DNA of 64,000 nucleotides from Aurantimonas endophytica (GTDB lineage: Bacteria; Pseudomonadota; Alphaproteobacteria; Rhizobiales; Rhizobiaceae): NCBI RefSeq assembly GCF_014196845.1, contig NZ_JACIEM010000005.1, forward strand, positions 124,001 to 188,000, read 5' to 3'. Shown one piece after another: positions 17,185 through 27,166 of the stretch. Position 1 is the first letter of the stretch. Each line of letters opens with the position of its first letter. Under the pieces are notes generated by a model. It was not told where the DNA came from. It worked only from the letters and a program-made list of their open reading frames with translations, and did no database searches. Made by a program: the position numbers and the translations under genes.

Positions 17185-18251
17185 TGCGCTGGCTCGCCGC
17201 GATCCTCGCGCTCTTCCTCGGCGCCACGGTGGCGGTCCAGGCCGACAGCCACTTTGCCCGTGTGCAGCCAGGCGTCGCGCTTGCCTTCCCGGGCGACCAC
17301 GGCGCGCATCCGGATTTCCGCCTCGAATGGTGGTACGTCACCGGCTGGCTTACCACCGAAGATGGAAGCGAGCTCGGCTTCCAGGTGACGTTCTTCCGCA
17401 GCCGGCCGGCGGTCGATCCCGCCAATCCCAGCCGCTTCGCGCCCGCCCAGGTGCTGTTCGCCCATGCCGCCCTGTCGGACCCCGATGTCGGCCGCCTGCT
17501 GCACGGGGAGCGGGCCGCGCGCGCCGGCTTCGGCATTGCCGAGGCACCGACCGGCGATGCCGCCGTCGTCCTTGGCGACTGGAGCTTCAAGCGCGAACCG
17601 GACGGACGCTTCACCACCGAGGTCTCGACGCCCGAATTCGCGCTCGCGCTGACGCTCGCCCCGACCCAGGAGATTTTCCTGCAAGGGGAGGCGGGCTTCA
17701 GCCGCAAGGGTCCGGGACCGGGCGATGCCAGCCACTATTATTCCATGCCGCATCTGGAAGTCGCCGGAACGTTGATGCGCGACGGGACGGCATCGAGCGT
17801 CACCGGCACGGCGTGGCTCGATCGCGAATGGTCCTCCAACTTCCTTTCGCCCGGCGCGGTCGGCTGGGAGTGGGTCGGCCTCAATCTCGACGACGGCGGC
17901 GCGCTGGTCGCCTTCCGCATCCGCGATCGCGACGATCGCACGGTCTGGGCCGGCGGCTCGCTGCGCCGTCCGGACGGCACAGTCACCCGCTTCTCGCCCG
18001 GCGACGTCACCTTCACCGCCGTCCGGCGCTGGCGCTCGTCCCGCACGGATGCGCTCTATCCCGTCGAACAGGTGCTGACACTGCGCCTGCCGGAGGGCGA
18101 ACGCAGCTTTCCGTTGTCGCCTCTGTTCGAGGATCAGGAACTCGACGGCCGCGCCACCGGTCTGCCGGTCTATTGGGAGGGAGCGGTCCGCACGCCCGGC
18201 GGGAAAGGCTATCTCGAGCTCACCGGATACGCCTCGCCGCTGTCGTTGTAG
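17181..18251 (+). CDS. Secreted AttH/CrtC-like lipocalin-domain protein
   Basis: A 356-residue protein with a signal peptide ([20 protein letters not shown], cleaved near residue 22). The mature part carries the CrtC/AttH signature FRLEWWYVTGWLTTEDG, then YYSMPHLEVAGT and GTAWLDREWSSNFL, typical of predicted secreted hydrolases (COG5621) with tandem lipocalin-like barrels. The family includes carotenoid hydratase CrtC and the Agrobacterium attachment protein AttH. It overlaps the permease stop by 4 bp and so belongs to that exporter operon. The likely role is handling a lipid or apolar substrate in the periplasm together with the ABC exporter. The exact reaction is unknown. Confidence 0.88.
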   Translation: MMRWLAAILALFLGATVAVQADSHFARVQPGVALAFPGDHGAHPDFRLEWWYVTGWLTTEDGSELGFQVTFFRSRPAVDPANPSRFAPAQVLFAHAALSDPDVGRLLHGERAARAGFGIAEAPTGDAAVVLGDWSFKREPDGRFTTEVSTPEFALALTLAPTQEIFLQGEAGFSRKGPGPGDASHYYSMPHLEVAGTLMRDGTASSVTGTAWLDREWSSNFLSPGAVGWEWVGLNLDDGGALVAFRIRDRDDRTVWAGGSLRRPDGTVTRFSPGDVTFTAVRRWRSSRTDALYPVEQVLTLRLPEGERSFPLSPLFEDQELDGRATGLPVYWEGAVRTPGGKGYLELTGYASPLSL

Positions 18252-18590
18252 GCGGCAAACACCGGCTATATGCGATTGGTTGGCGGCTCTGCGCCCGTTG
18301 CCGTCTTAAAGACCGCTGGGCATCGCCCCGAAACCAGACATTCCTGGAAGGCTCAATGCCACATAGCCGAAAGTTGCCCTGGTTGATAACGGCGCTAGCG
18401 CCACCGCAGGCTTCCTTCCCAATTCCCGACGGCTTGGTTCTGGGGGCGGCAGATGCGACGGGCTTCGCGGAAGCCGCAGGCATCGAGCTTTTTCATGTGC
18501 ACGATAGTCTCGGACGAGCATCTTCGATCGCATGTGGTCGGGCACTGCAAGGCTGCGCTCCGCAGCCGGCTGTCTGGCGACCAGCACCTC
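18252..18590. other. Convergent intergenic region, no gene seen
   Basis: About 340 bp between the AttH-like gene and the converging GGDEF-EAL gene. Short frames exist on both strands but none has a domain or a convincing start. No T-tract terminator was found. Confidence 0.5.
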
Positions 18591-20831
18591 TCACAGTGAG
18601 CTACTGTCTAGCCGTGTCCCGATCCCGAGATCTGCCTTGAGCGACCCGGCGCGCAGTAACCGCTCGATCTCTCTAGCGGGCAGCGGTCGGGAAAGCAGGA
18701 AGCCCTGTAGCTGATCGCAACCCATGGCGGCTAAGAGATCGCGTTGCCCGGAGGTCTCAACGCCCTCGGCAGTGGTCGTCATGCCGACAGCCTGCGCCAG
18801 GTCGACAATGGCCTGCACGATCGCCTCATCCCCTTTGTCACTTCCAAACCCCGCCACGAAGCTTCGGTCGATCTTCAGCCGCTCGGCGTGGAGATTGTGA
18901 AGGCGCCCCAGCGACGAGAAGCCCGTGCCGAAGTCGTCGAGCGCGAACCTGACGCCAAGCCCGCGCAGATGCGTGATGTTCTTCTCGCAGTCTGTCGCTC
19001 TCTCGCAAAAGGCGCTCTCGGTGATCTCCAACTCAAGGCGTTGCGGAGCCATCCCGTTTGCCGAAAGGATCTGCGCGACCCGGGAGGCGTAGTGCTCGTC
19101 GTGCAGTTCGACGATCGAGGCGTTAACCGCGACGGTATCGACGAGCCAGGCCCGAGTGTCGGTGCAGACCTGCTGGAGGACCCATGCACCCAGCCGCAGA
19201 ATGAGACCCGTCTCCTCGGCCACTGGTATGAACACCGCCGGCGCGATCGATCCTTGAACCGGGTGATGCCACCGCAGCAGGGCTTCGAACCCGGAGATCG
19301 TGCCATCGGTCGCGCGGATCAGCGGCTGATAGTACACCTCTAGCTCACCCGGGCGCTCCAACGCGGTTCGTAGATCTCGCTCCATATTTCGGCGGAGTGT
19401 GGTCGCTTGGTCCAGTTGGGGGTCGTAGAGTGTATAGCTGCTGCGGCCCGACCGTTTGGAATGATAGAGGGCGACGTCGGCTCTACGGGACAGCTCCTCA
19501 CGATCGTCCGACGGATTGGACGCCCGGGCGGCTCCGACGCTTGCGCCGACAAACACTTGCGTGCCTTCAAGATCGAAGGGCCGTCTGGTCGTCTCGATCA
19601 GGGTCGCGCAATACTCCGCGACCGCTTGTGTCGATGATAGTGAGCGCGTCAGGACAACAAACTCGTCGCCGCCGACGCGGGCAACCGTATCGGCCTCGGT
19701 GGTCATCCGACGAAGGCGATCGGCAAACTCCCGCAGGAGTTCGTCGCCGGCAGGATGACCCAGCGTGTCATTCACTTCCTTGAAGTGATCGAGGTCCAGG
19801 AAAATCAGCGTAAGGCTCCCGCCCGTCCAGCGGTCGAGAAGCGCTGCATCGAAGCGCTTGGCGAGTTGGGCGCGATTGGCGAGCCCAGTCAGGAGATCGT
19901 GGTGGGCGAGATGCCGCACCTCCGCTTCGCTCAGGGATAGATTGATCGAGCGCCGACGCAGCGCCATAAGCAGGATGGCCAGGACGATCAGGCTGGCGAT
20001 CGCGAGGCCGAGCATGACGGGGCCAACCCGCCATAACACCGTGGACCCGGGACTGAACGGCGTCCACACGAGGTACCCGAGCGGGTGCCCATCGTCCTTG
20101 AGAAGAGCGGCCCTTGCCGAGCCCGGGGACGCCTCGGCCTCCCAGGAGAATTTCAGATTATCGAGGAGATAATCTCGTTCCAACAAAGCCGCGAAGGCGC
20201 CATCGAGATAGCGCACGGCGACATGCATGTATTCCTCGCCTGGGGCCTGCACGAGGTCACCGGTATCGGAGACGATTGGCTTGATGCTCAGGATGGCCGG
20301 GCGACCGTCGATGGTCACGAGGTCTGATGCCCCTAGCGTGAGTGTCCGATCGGATATGCCGTGGGTATCTCCGGCCGCCAAGCGAGACCGCAAGTCGTGT
20401 GCAAGGGGCAGGGTCTGCGACTGAACGGCTGCGAAAGCCGACGGATCCTTCTGGACGCCATCGGCAAAAGCATAGATCGGCTGATCTACGGCATTGAGGA
20501 CGTAGGCGTGGTCGTGCCCGAAATAGCTCGCCATCCAGGAACCCAGATTGGCGTCGATCCACTCCGCACCCCCCGGGTTCTGGACCTCCGTGACGGCGTC
20601 GTCCCATACCGTCACGCTTTCCTGGTCATGAGCGATCTTCGATCGGATATCGGCGACCACAACGTCGACCAACATGTGCTGCCGATCGATCGAGACACGA
20701 TCTGATTCCGAGGCCGACCACCATAGCAGCGACGCCGCAATGCCATTCAGGAGCAACGCCGTAGCCACCGCTGGCAGCATAATCTTCAGGAAGAACAGGC
20801 GCCGGCTGGGCTGCGCGAACTTGTCGATCAT
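18591..20831 (-). CDS. CHASE4-GGDEF-EAL c-di-GMP turnover protein
   Basis: A 746-residue membrane protein. One N-terminal TM (about 16-36, IMLPAVATALLLNGIAASLL) leads to a periplasmic CHASE4-type sensor (ESVTVWDDAVTEVQ is diagnostic), a second TM (PVMLGLAIASLIVLAILLMA), then GGDEF and EAL domains. The cyclase motif GGDEF is intact (ARVGGDEFVVL) and the phosphodiesterase motif is intact (GFEALLRW, with later LELEITE and DDFGTGFSS). Net activity, synthesis or hydrolysis, cannot be read from sequence. The chosen ATG at 20831 overlaps the stop of the upstream GGDEF-EAL gene (ATGA), so the two are translationally coupled. A start 17 codons upstream is less likely. Confidence 0.93.
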   Translation of the reverse strand: MIDKFAQPSRRLFFLKIMLPAVATALLLNGIAASLLWWSASESDRVSIDRQHMLVDVVVADIRSKIAHDQESVTVWDDAVTEVQNPGGAEWIDANLGSWMASYFGHDHAYVLNAVDQPIYAFADGVQKDPSAFAAVQSQTLPLAHDLRSRLAAGDTHGISDRTLTLGASDLVTIDGRPAILSIKPIVSDTGDLVQAPGEEYMHVAVRYLDGAFAALLERDYLLDNLKFSWEAEASPGSARAALLKDDGHPLGYLVWTPFSPGSTVLWRVGPVMLGLAIASLIVLAILLMALRRRSINLSLSEAEVRHLAHHDLLTGLANRAQLAKRFDAALLDRWTGGSLTLIFLDLDHFKEVNDTLGHPAGDELLREFADRLRRMTTEADTVARVGGDEFVVLTRSLSSTQAVAEYCATLIETTRRPFDLEGTQVFVGASVGAARASNPSDDREELSRRADVALYHSKRSGRSSYTLYDPQLDQATTLRRNMERDLRTALERPGELEVYYQPLIRATDGTISGFEALLRWHHPVQGSIAPAVFIPVAEETGLILRLGAWVLQQVCTDTRAWLVDTVAVNASIVELHDEHYASRVAQILSANGMAPQRLELEITESAFCERATDCEKNITHLRGLGVRFALDDFGTGFSSLGRLHNLHAERLKIDRSFVAGFGSDKGDEAIVQAIVDLAQAVGMTTTAEGVETSGQRDLLAAMGCDQLQGFLLSRPLPAREIERLLRAGSLKADLGIGTRLDSSSL

Positions 20832-23704
20832 GGGGTCGTCACGAGGTAGTTGGGGTAACCGGTCGTTGCCGAGGCCGCGCACAATGCCGGAACCCGATCC
20901 GCTGGTGATGGTCGACCGAACAGGTAGCCCTGCGCAATGTCGCAGCCCCTGGCGCGCAAGTATTCAGCCTGGGAAAGCGTTTCAACACCTTCTGCAACGG
21001 TTTCGATCCGCAGGCTGCGTGCCATCTGAAGTACGGCGTTGACCACGACGGCGCCGGACTCGGCATCGGCGAGGATCGGCGAGACGAATGATTTGTCGAT
21101 CTTCAAGACGTCCACAGGGAACTGTTGGAGGTGGGTCAGGGAGGCGTAACCGGTCCCGAAGTCGTCCAGAGCGATCGTCATCCCTTCGCTACGCAGCGTC
21201 TCAAGCGTCCGGACAACCCTCTCCGTGCTGCGTCCGATGAACACCGACTCCGTCACCTCCAGTTCGAACAGGGCCGCCGACAGATCTTCCGACGAGATGC
21301 TGCGAAGAACCCGGTCGGCAAAGTCGCTCCGACGAAAATCCGCAGCCGATGCATTGAAGGCCACGCGGCCAAATTCGACTCCCTCACCACGCCAGCGGAC
21401 GCAGTCCCGAATTATGCGCTGGAGCATGCAGTCCGTAATACGGGTCGAAAGCTCGACGTCCTCGAAGGCTGCAAAGATGCTGGCGGGGGGCCGGATGTCG
21501 CCTGTGTTGTCTTGCCAGCGAAGCAGTGCCTCGAAGCCGACAATCATCCCGGTCCGCAGATTCAATTTGGGCTGATAGAACGGAATGATGCGCTCATCCT
21601 CCAGGGCGAGCCGGGCGTTCGAGAGCATTGTGGCGCGAATTTCGGATGCCTGTCGCATCTCGGGATTGAACCCGCGTATGGCACCAGGGTGTTCGCTCTT
21701 GGCCGCGTAGAGCGCGAGATCAGCACACTTCAACAGATCACCTGCGGTGTCAGCGTCCCGAGGCCATATTGCGGCGCCGGCACAAACGCTGACGACCATG
21801 CGCAAACCGTCAATCAGCATCGTCACCTCAAGTCCTGCGAGTACGTCGCGAACCGTCTCTTCCCGCGCATCCGCCAGTGTTAGTCCAGGCAGAATGATCG
21901 CGAACTCGTCGCCGCCCAGACGAGCGACTGTAGCGCCTCGGGGTGCGGAGGCCCTCAGACGATCAGCTACTTCGCACAGTACCGCGTCGCCCGCTGCGTG
22001 ACCGAGACTGTCGTTGAGCGACTTGAAGTTGTTGAGGTCGATAACCACCAGCCCGACGCAACTTTTGTCTATATTGGCGCGATCGATCGCCTCGTCGATC
22101 CGAAGAGCGTATAGCCGGCGATTGGCAAGCTTGGTCAGATTGTCTTCGTGAGCTGCCCGGTGCAGTTCGTTCTCGATGCGTCTCTGTTCGGAGACGTTGA
22201 GCATCGATCCTACCAGTCGGACGGGAACGCCATTATCGTCGCGCACGATAAGGCAGCGCGACACCATGCTGAGATATTCGCCGTCATTGCGCCGAAAGCG
22301 GTACTCGAGGCTCCATTGGTCGCCGCCACTCTGCAACACGGCCGCCTGGAGCCGTAGGACCCGATCCCGATCGTCCGGATGGATACGTTCGATCCACCAC
22401 TCCTCAGTTTGCCCGTCCCTTGCCTCGGGGTATCCGAGCACTTCTTCGATCGCGCCGGCCCAAGTGGTTCGACGCCTCTCATACGACCAATCCCAGATTA
22501 CGTCATTCGTCGCTCGGAAGGCCAGGCGATAGCGTTCCTCGCTTCGTCTCAGCTCCAGTTCTGCGCGCACCTGTTCATCGATGTCCTCGAGCGTGCCGTA
22601 CCAGGCGATGATTTCTCCGGATGCCGCCCTGCGCGGGCGAGCTCGGGCCCGGAACCAACGATAGCACCCGTCTAGAAGCAGCACCCGGTAACGCGTATCG
22701 GCTATCCCGCCGTTCCCTGTCTCCACTGCCCTCCGCCAGAGCGCAACGACATCAGGTAAGTCATCGGGATGGACGGGCGTCCGCCACCCATCGCCGTGAG
22801 CTTGCTCAACAGGAATGCCAACCAGTTCCGCCCAGCGGGGGGATATCTCCGAAATCCCGCCGTTGATGTCGGCCAGCCAAGCTATCTGCGGGTTCAGTTC
22901 GATCGAGGCACGATGATGGGCCTCGCTCGCCTGAAGATCGGCAAGCGCCTTCAGCAGGCGTTTGCGGTCCTCAGTGGCGACGCGTGCCCGGTTCTGGCTT
23001 TGGTAGGCCAGAAACAATGCGACGGCGATGATCAGGATGCTGGTGAAGACGACGATGGACCCGACGGTGCCCAGATCCACGCCGTATAATACTGCCGACG
23101 CATTGCCCCGGACAATGGTCATACTGGCCATTGCGATGAAGTGAAGGCAGAGGATGCCGGACCCCAGCGCCACCGCCGACGGCCAAGCCAGTGGCAAACT
23201 GGTGGAACGCTTAAGGAGCAAGCCCGCCCCGGCGCAAAGTGTGACGCCTCCCGCCAGCGAGGCGACGACGAAGATGGCGTCGTACTGGACTACGCCGGGA
23301 ACCTGCAACGCGGCCATGTCCATGTAATGCGCGCACGCCAGCGCGACGCCGACGACTGCCCCGCCCAGCATTCTACGCAAACGCGAATCTTCCGACCAAA
23401 TGAACCAGCCGAGCACCGACAGCGCCATCGCGGAGACCGCTGATACGAGTGCCACTACTACATTAATGCGCAGGTCGAGTTCCTGCGCGTACCCGATCAT
23501 TGCTGTGAAGTGGGTGGTCCAGATGCTAATGCCAGTGACGATTCCCGCCAAGATCACCCAGCTACGGCGCTGCACATCCCCGGTTGTCGCTGCCCGTTGA
23601 AGCAGCGCCGCACTCGTGAAGCTGCCGAGCACGCACACGACGATGGCGATCGCGACGAAGCGAAGGTCATGCTCGTAAACCAGACATGAATAGACGCGCC
23701 ACAT
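20828..23704 (-). CDS. MHYT-PAS-PAS-GGDEF-EAL c-di-GMP turnover protein
   Basis: A 958-residue protein. Residues 10-225 form a seven-helix MHYT sensor with the three characteristic His-Met motifs (WTTHFTAMIGY, ACAHYMDMAAL, LCLHFIAMASM), thought to bind copper and sense O2, CO or NO. Two PAS/PAC domains follow (ending TLEDIDEQVRAELELRRSEE and MLNVSEQRRIENEL), then GGDEF (ARLGGDEFAIILPG, intact) and EAL (GFEALLRWQD, later LFELEVTES and DDFGTGYAS). It is the first gene of a two-gene minus-strand operon with the CHASE4 protein. Together with three other GGDEF genes it frames the cellulose operon, which it may regulate through the BcsA PilZ domain. Confidence 0.93.
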   Translation of the reverse strand: MWRVYSCLVYEHDLRFVAIAIVVCVLGSFTSAALLQRAATTGDVQRRSWVILAGIVTGISIWTTHFTAMIGYAQELDLRINVVVALVSAVSAMALSVLGWFIWSEDSRLRRMLGGAVVGVALACAHYMDMAALQVPGVVQYDAIFVVASLAGGVTLCAGAGLLLKRSTSLPLAWPSAVALGSGILCLHFIAMASMTIVRGNASAVLYGVDLGTVGSIVVFTSILIIAVALFLAYQSQNRARVATEDRKRLLKALADLQASEAHHRASIELNPQIAWLADINGGISEISPRWAELVGIPVEQAHGDGWRTPVHPDDLPDVVALWRRAVETGNGGIADTRYRVLLLDGCYRWFRARARPRRAASGEIIAWYGTLEDIDEQVRAELELRRSEERYRLAFRATNDVIWDWSYERRRTTWAGAIEEVLGYPEARDGQTEEWWIERIHPDDRDRVLRLQAAVLQSGGDQWSLEYRFRRNDGEYLSMVSRCLIVRDDNGVPVRLVGSMLNVSEQRRIENELHRAAHEDNLTKLANRRLYALRIDEAIDRANIDKSCVGLVVIDLNNFKSLNDSLGHAAGDAVLCEVADRLRASAPRGATVARLGGDEFAIILPGLTLADAREETVRDVLAGLEVTMLIDGLRMVVSVCAGAAIWPRDADTAGDLLKCADLALYAAKSEHPGAIRGFNPEMRQASEIRATMLSNARLALEDERIIPFYQPKLNLRTGMIVGFEALLRWQDNTGDIRPPASIFAAFEDVELSTRITDCMLQRIIRDCVRWRGEGVEFGRVAFNASAADFRRSDFADRVLRSISSEDLSAALFELEVTESVFIGRSTERVVRTLETLRSEGMTIALDDFGTGYASLTHLQQFPVDVLKIDKSFVSPILADAESGAVVVNAVLQMARSLRIETVAEGVETLSQAEYLRARGCDIAQGYLFGRPSPADRVPALCAASATTGYPNYLVTTP

Positions 23705-24330
23705 GAATTGAGCACCGTAAGAGGACCGTCCCGGCGGCTGAATTCATTGCGTCGAGAATCTGTAAACCGAGGGTAATGATCGGCTCTGAGATCATCATTT
23801 TCGGAATGATGGACGTATCGTTCCAGATCGATCTGAAGCCAGAGAAAGAGGTCATTCAATGAACACTTAGACTATTATAGATGATCCAATGCAAGTAGTC
23901 GATTGCCGCTAGTTATTTCTCGTAACGCGTTGAACATTCTCGCTGCGTCGGAGCGCGAAAGCCGTGCGGTAGAAGCCGGCGTGATCAGGGGACCATTGTT
24001 GGCCCGTTGGGGGGTCGTGTGGAAGATGCCCACCGGCTCCCAGCAAACCGAAAAGTCAGAGCTGGTTACGTCCTACACCGCGCCGACAAATCGAACTTGA
24101 TGTCGGGATATTCCGGCAGAATGCGTTGAAGAGCAGGCGAGAGGATCGCGTCGCTCGCGTGCTCGCGGTGATCCGGATGGATCCCGCCGGCCTTCGCGAT
24201 ACGGGCCGAAGGTGTTCCAGCAATAATTCCTTCGAACAGCGACCCACGGTCGCAGGCCGCCGGGAAACGTCCTGAGACGGGGCGATCAGTAACGCCGTCG
24301 GTGGCTTGTCATCCACTCTGACCGTCGCCG
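23705..24330. other. Intergenic region with regulator remnant
   Basis: About 625 bp upstream of the MHYT gene. The first 200 bp are AT-richer and are the likely promoter region of the c-di-GMP operon. The stretch 24066-24240 holds a LysR gene fragment, listed separately. Nothing else is supported. Confidence 0.5.
24066..24240 (-). pseudogene. LysR-type regulator fragment, frameshifted
   Basis: On the minus strand one frame gives RRPAGSIRITAS and the adjacent frame gives EHASDAILSPALQRILPEYP then DIKFDL. Joined, this reads as the start of a LysR effector-binding domain (PAGxxRITAxEHAxDxxLxPxLxxxLPxYPDIKxxL). No helix-turn-helix and no downstream domain remain, and a TAA ends the second frame. 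It is a short dead relic. Confidence 0.5.
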
Positions 24331-24597
24331 CTAGGGTGTATGCGCTTGGCGGCTGCGCAGCCACAGCACCGCGCCGGCGATACCGACGAGGAATCCGGCG
24401 CCTGTCCCACTCATGGCTGCAATGCCAATGAACACGAACGGCCCACCGCGTGCGTCACCTCCTGCGAGTTCGAGGGCTGCCACTGCGGCGGCCAATCCGA
24501 GAGCCGTGCCGAGGGTTACGCAGCCGATGACGATCAGGAAGAACCCGACATAGTGGACTATGACAGGCGATCGGACAGTCCTGCGCGGCGCGCCCAT
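24331..24597 (-). CDS. Small membrane protein (88 aa), hypothetical
   Basis: An 88-residue ORF with two clear hydrophobic helices: residues 13-43 (IVHYVGFFLIVIGCVTLGTA and onward) and 53-80 (FVFIGIAAMSGTGAGFLVGI and onward), ending in a short basic tail (RSRQAHTP). It would sit in the inner membrane as a hairpin. No family is recognised and it stands alone between the relic LysR and the TPR gene. The ATG lacks a strong ribosome-binding site. Confidence 0.5.
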   Translation of the reverse strand: MGAPRRTVRSPVIVHYVGFFLIVIGCVTLGTALGLAAAVAALELAGGDARGGPFVFIGIAAMSGTGAGFLVGIAGAVLWLRSRQAHTP

Positions 24598-24787
24598 TCA
24601 GCAACGACGCCCAATCCTCGGCATTGCTTGCTCGGCCAGCCTCACGGAACGTCCTCTAGACGATGTCGCAGTCCGGTTCGAAGCCGGCAGCTCGACAGCC
24701 TCGTTGCATTCGTTGAGCGCGCTGGCGCACGTCCTCGCCACGCGTTTACCGCCATTGAAGCAGGCGCATGATGAGTATCTTCACTCA

Positions 24788-27166
24788 TCAGTCGGAAGAC
24801 ACAAAAACGCCGGTAGCCGTCTTCAATGCATTGAGGCCGCGGGCAGCCTCGCGGCTACCGGCCTTTGCAGCTGCGGTGAACACCTGTTCTGCGTCGGCGA
24901 AGCGACGCAGTTCCAGATAGGCGTAACCTTGCAAGACCATCAGATCGAGCTGGTCGGGGGCGATCCGTGAGCGCTGGTCGAGCGCGATCAAGGCTTCCAC
25001 GGGGCGCTTGGCCCCAAATGAATCCAGCGCCTGTGCACTGAGGAGCGCCGTCTCCAGCTCGATGCGGCGCTCGCGCGGCTGTGGCTCCCGTGCTGCCGCG
25101 ACAGCTGCCTTGTCGGCGAGCCCGACCCGCAGATAGGCCAGGGCCTGGCCGTATGCGGCATCGCGCCGCGTCTGGGCGGAACCGGCAAGCAGGGCAATGC
25201 CGAAGGACGGCGCCGCCTCGATCGGTCGGTTCAGTTCCATCAGACACCAGCCGCGGTCGAGCGCCGCCTGCGCCGACAGCGTGCGGGGATCGGTGGACGC
25301 GCTGCAGCCGCGCGGCGAATTGCGCTGCCGCGGCTGTGCATACTGCGGCGCCGACCGGACGGCGGGTTGCTGCATCGGAGCGGCGGCGTCGGGTGCGGCG
25401 GCGGCAGAAGCAGCCGCAGCAGGTGCCGACGAAGCGGTCGGTGCCGCCGGTTGCACAAAGGCCAAGGGCGCCGGAGCGGCTGAGGGAGACGAAGCCTGCA
25501 TCGCCGCCGCGGTCGCCGCGAGAGCGCCTGATGCGGTCTGCGGCAGCGTCGCGCCGGCCTGGCCGATCTCGGCGATCCGCGGCGAGCGGCCCTGCCAGGC
25601 CGCCTTGAGGCGGGCGAGTTCGCCGGCGTCGCCGAGCCGCTGGCTGACAAGCGCCAGGCCGAAGGCGGCCAGCTCGCTGTTGGGCTGCCAGTCGAGCGAC
25701 TGGGCAAACCACTGCGCCGCCGTCGGCAACTGGTTCAGCCCGTAGGCATACCAGCCGAGCTGCTGGGCGCCGTTGGCATCCTCTGCCTTGGCGACCGCGG
25801 CGACGATGGTGCCGAGAACTTCCGGCGACTGGACGATCGGCGGCTCGATGGCGAGGAGGTTAGCCGCCGCCGCGACATAGACGGTGCGGGCCGCATCGGA
25901 CTCGTCGGCGAACGGGCGGATCACCGCCTCGGCTTCGACCGGCTGCGAGAGCGCCAGCAACGCCAGCGCCAGGCCCTGCGAGGCCTCGGACGTGTCCGCT
26001 GCCGCCCGGGCAAGGCGGAACCATGCCTCCGCAGCGGTGGCTTCGTTCCGTCGCAGATAGTACCAGCCGAGCAGTAGCCGGTCGCCCACCGCGCCATCCG
26101 CCTCGGCCAGCCGGCGAACGGTTTCGAGGTCGGCCTGGCTGGCCGTTGCGTTCGGGTCGGCGTTGCCGGCATCGACGGCCTGGCGGCTCAGATCGTTGCG
26201 GATGGCGGCGAACTCGTCGATTCCGTCCTCGTTCGGCCGCTGCAGCGCGAGCAGGCTGTCCATCGCCGGCCGGTCGAGCCGTTGGATCGCCATCTGCATC
26301 GTCGCGAGCCGCTCGCCGGGATTGTCGCAATTGGTGAGGATGTAGCGATAGGCGTCGAGCGCCCGGCCCGGACGCTCGGTCTCCGCGAAGGCCTCGGCCA
26401 GCCGCCACAGCACGTCGACCTCGCTGCAGGTCAGGAGGCTGGGCGTGTCCCCAGCGACGCGAACGACGGTGTCGTATTGCTGCAGGTTCGAGGCGTTGAC
26501 CAGCCTGACGCGCGATTCCGCGACCGCCAGCCGGTCGAGGAGATCGGCCGGCGGCTCCCAGCCCGCTTCGTCCTCCTGCCGTGCCGCGATCGCGGCGCGG
26601 ACTTCGGCGTATTTATCTCCTGCGTAAAGCTGCCACATGGCGTCGAGCGACGGGTCGCCGAGGTCCGGGACGGACAACGGATCCTCCGGCGGCGTCCAGT
26701 CGGGATAGAGCGCCTGCAGGCGGGCGATCTCGGCTTCCAGCCGACGGGAATCGCCGGAGCGGGCAAAATAGCGAAGTGCCGTCTCGTCGACCTGCGGCGG
26801 CGTCGTCGGGGCGTCGGCACCCGGCTCTGCCTCTGCCACCAGCGGCGCATCGGCAGCGAACGGAGTCCTGGCGGTCCTGCCACGCGGTAGAACGGGCTCG
26901 TCCCCCGAAGCCGCCGCGGCTGGGGCAGCATCCGGCACCGTCTCGCTCGCCTGCGCGCCGGCCTCGGAGACCATCGACCACTGCTCATCGCCGGCGAAGG
27001 TCCGCCGGTCATCGCCATCCGACACTGCGCCGGATAGGACATCGGCGCCGACCGGCAGGCGCGAGCGGTCCTCGGCCATGTCGATCCACTGGCTCAGCGC
27101 TACCCCGGCAACGAGACCCGCCACCAGCAGCGACAGGCTGCGCCGAGAGGCCGGGGCAGAGCTCAT
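24788..27166 (-). CDS. TPR protein of cellulose biosynthesis (BcsK/BcsC-like, no outer-membrane barrel)
   Basis: A 792-residue protein with an N-terminal TM anchor (SLSLLVAGLVAGVALSQW), an acidic/Ala-rich stretch, then many TPR-like helical pairs (AYRYILTNCDNPGERLATMQ, GWYYLRRNEATAAEAWF, GWYAYGLNQLPTAAQWFAQS, GYAYLELRRFADAEQVFTAA), broken by an Ala/Pro-rich linker at about 560-620. The C-terminal beta-barrel of BcsC is absent, as in the class III rhizobial operons where BcsK replaces BcsC. It should be a periplasmic scaffold guiding cellulose or contacting peptidoglycan. The ATG at 27166 overlaps the cellulase stop (ATGA). The longer open frame upstream is a shadow of the cellulase gene. Confidence 0.82.
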   Translation of the reverse strand: MSSAPASRRSLSLLVAGLVAGVALSQWIDMAEDRSRLPVGADVLSGAVSDGDDRRTFAGDEQWSMVSEAGAQASETVPDAAPAAAASGDEPVLPRGRTARTPFAADAPLVAEAEPGADAPTTPPQVDETALRYFARSGDSRRLEAEIARLQALYPDWTPPEDPLSVPDLGDPSLDAMWQLYAGDKYAEVRAAIAARQEDEAGWEPPADLLDRLAVAESRVRLVNASNLQQYDTVVRVAGDTPSLLTCSEVDVLWRLAEAFAETERPGRALDAYRYILTNCDNPGERLATMQMAIQRLDRPAMDSLLALQRPNEDGIDEFAAIRNDLSRQAVDAGNADPNATASQADLETVRRLAEADGAVGDRLLLGWYYLRRNEATAAEAWFRLARAAADTSEASQGLALALLALSQPVEAEAVIRPFADESDAARTVYVAAAANLLAIEPPIVQSPEVLGTIVAAVAKAEDANGAQQLGWYAYGLNQLPTAAQWFAQSLDWQPNSELAAFGLALVSQRLGDAGELARLKAAWQGRSPRIAEIGQAGATLPQTASGALAATAAAMQASSPSAAPAPLAFVQPAAPTASSAPAAAASAAAAPDAAAPMQQPAVRSAPQYAQPRQRNSPRGCSASTDPRTLSAQAALDRGWCLMELNRPIEAAPSFGIALLAGSAQTRRDAAYGQALAYLRVGLADKAAVAAAREPQPRERRIELETALLSAQALDSFGAKRPVEALIALDQRSRIAPDQLDLMVLQGYAYLELRRFADAEQVFTAAAKAGSREAARGLNALKTATGVFVSSD

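Noticed and set aside
24056-24364. A 102-codon minus-strand frame as a complete gene
   Set aside because: Only about 12 residues match LysR text before the match moves to another frame; treated as a relic.
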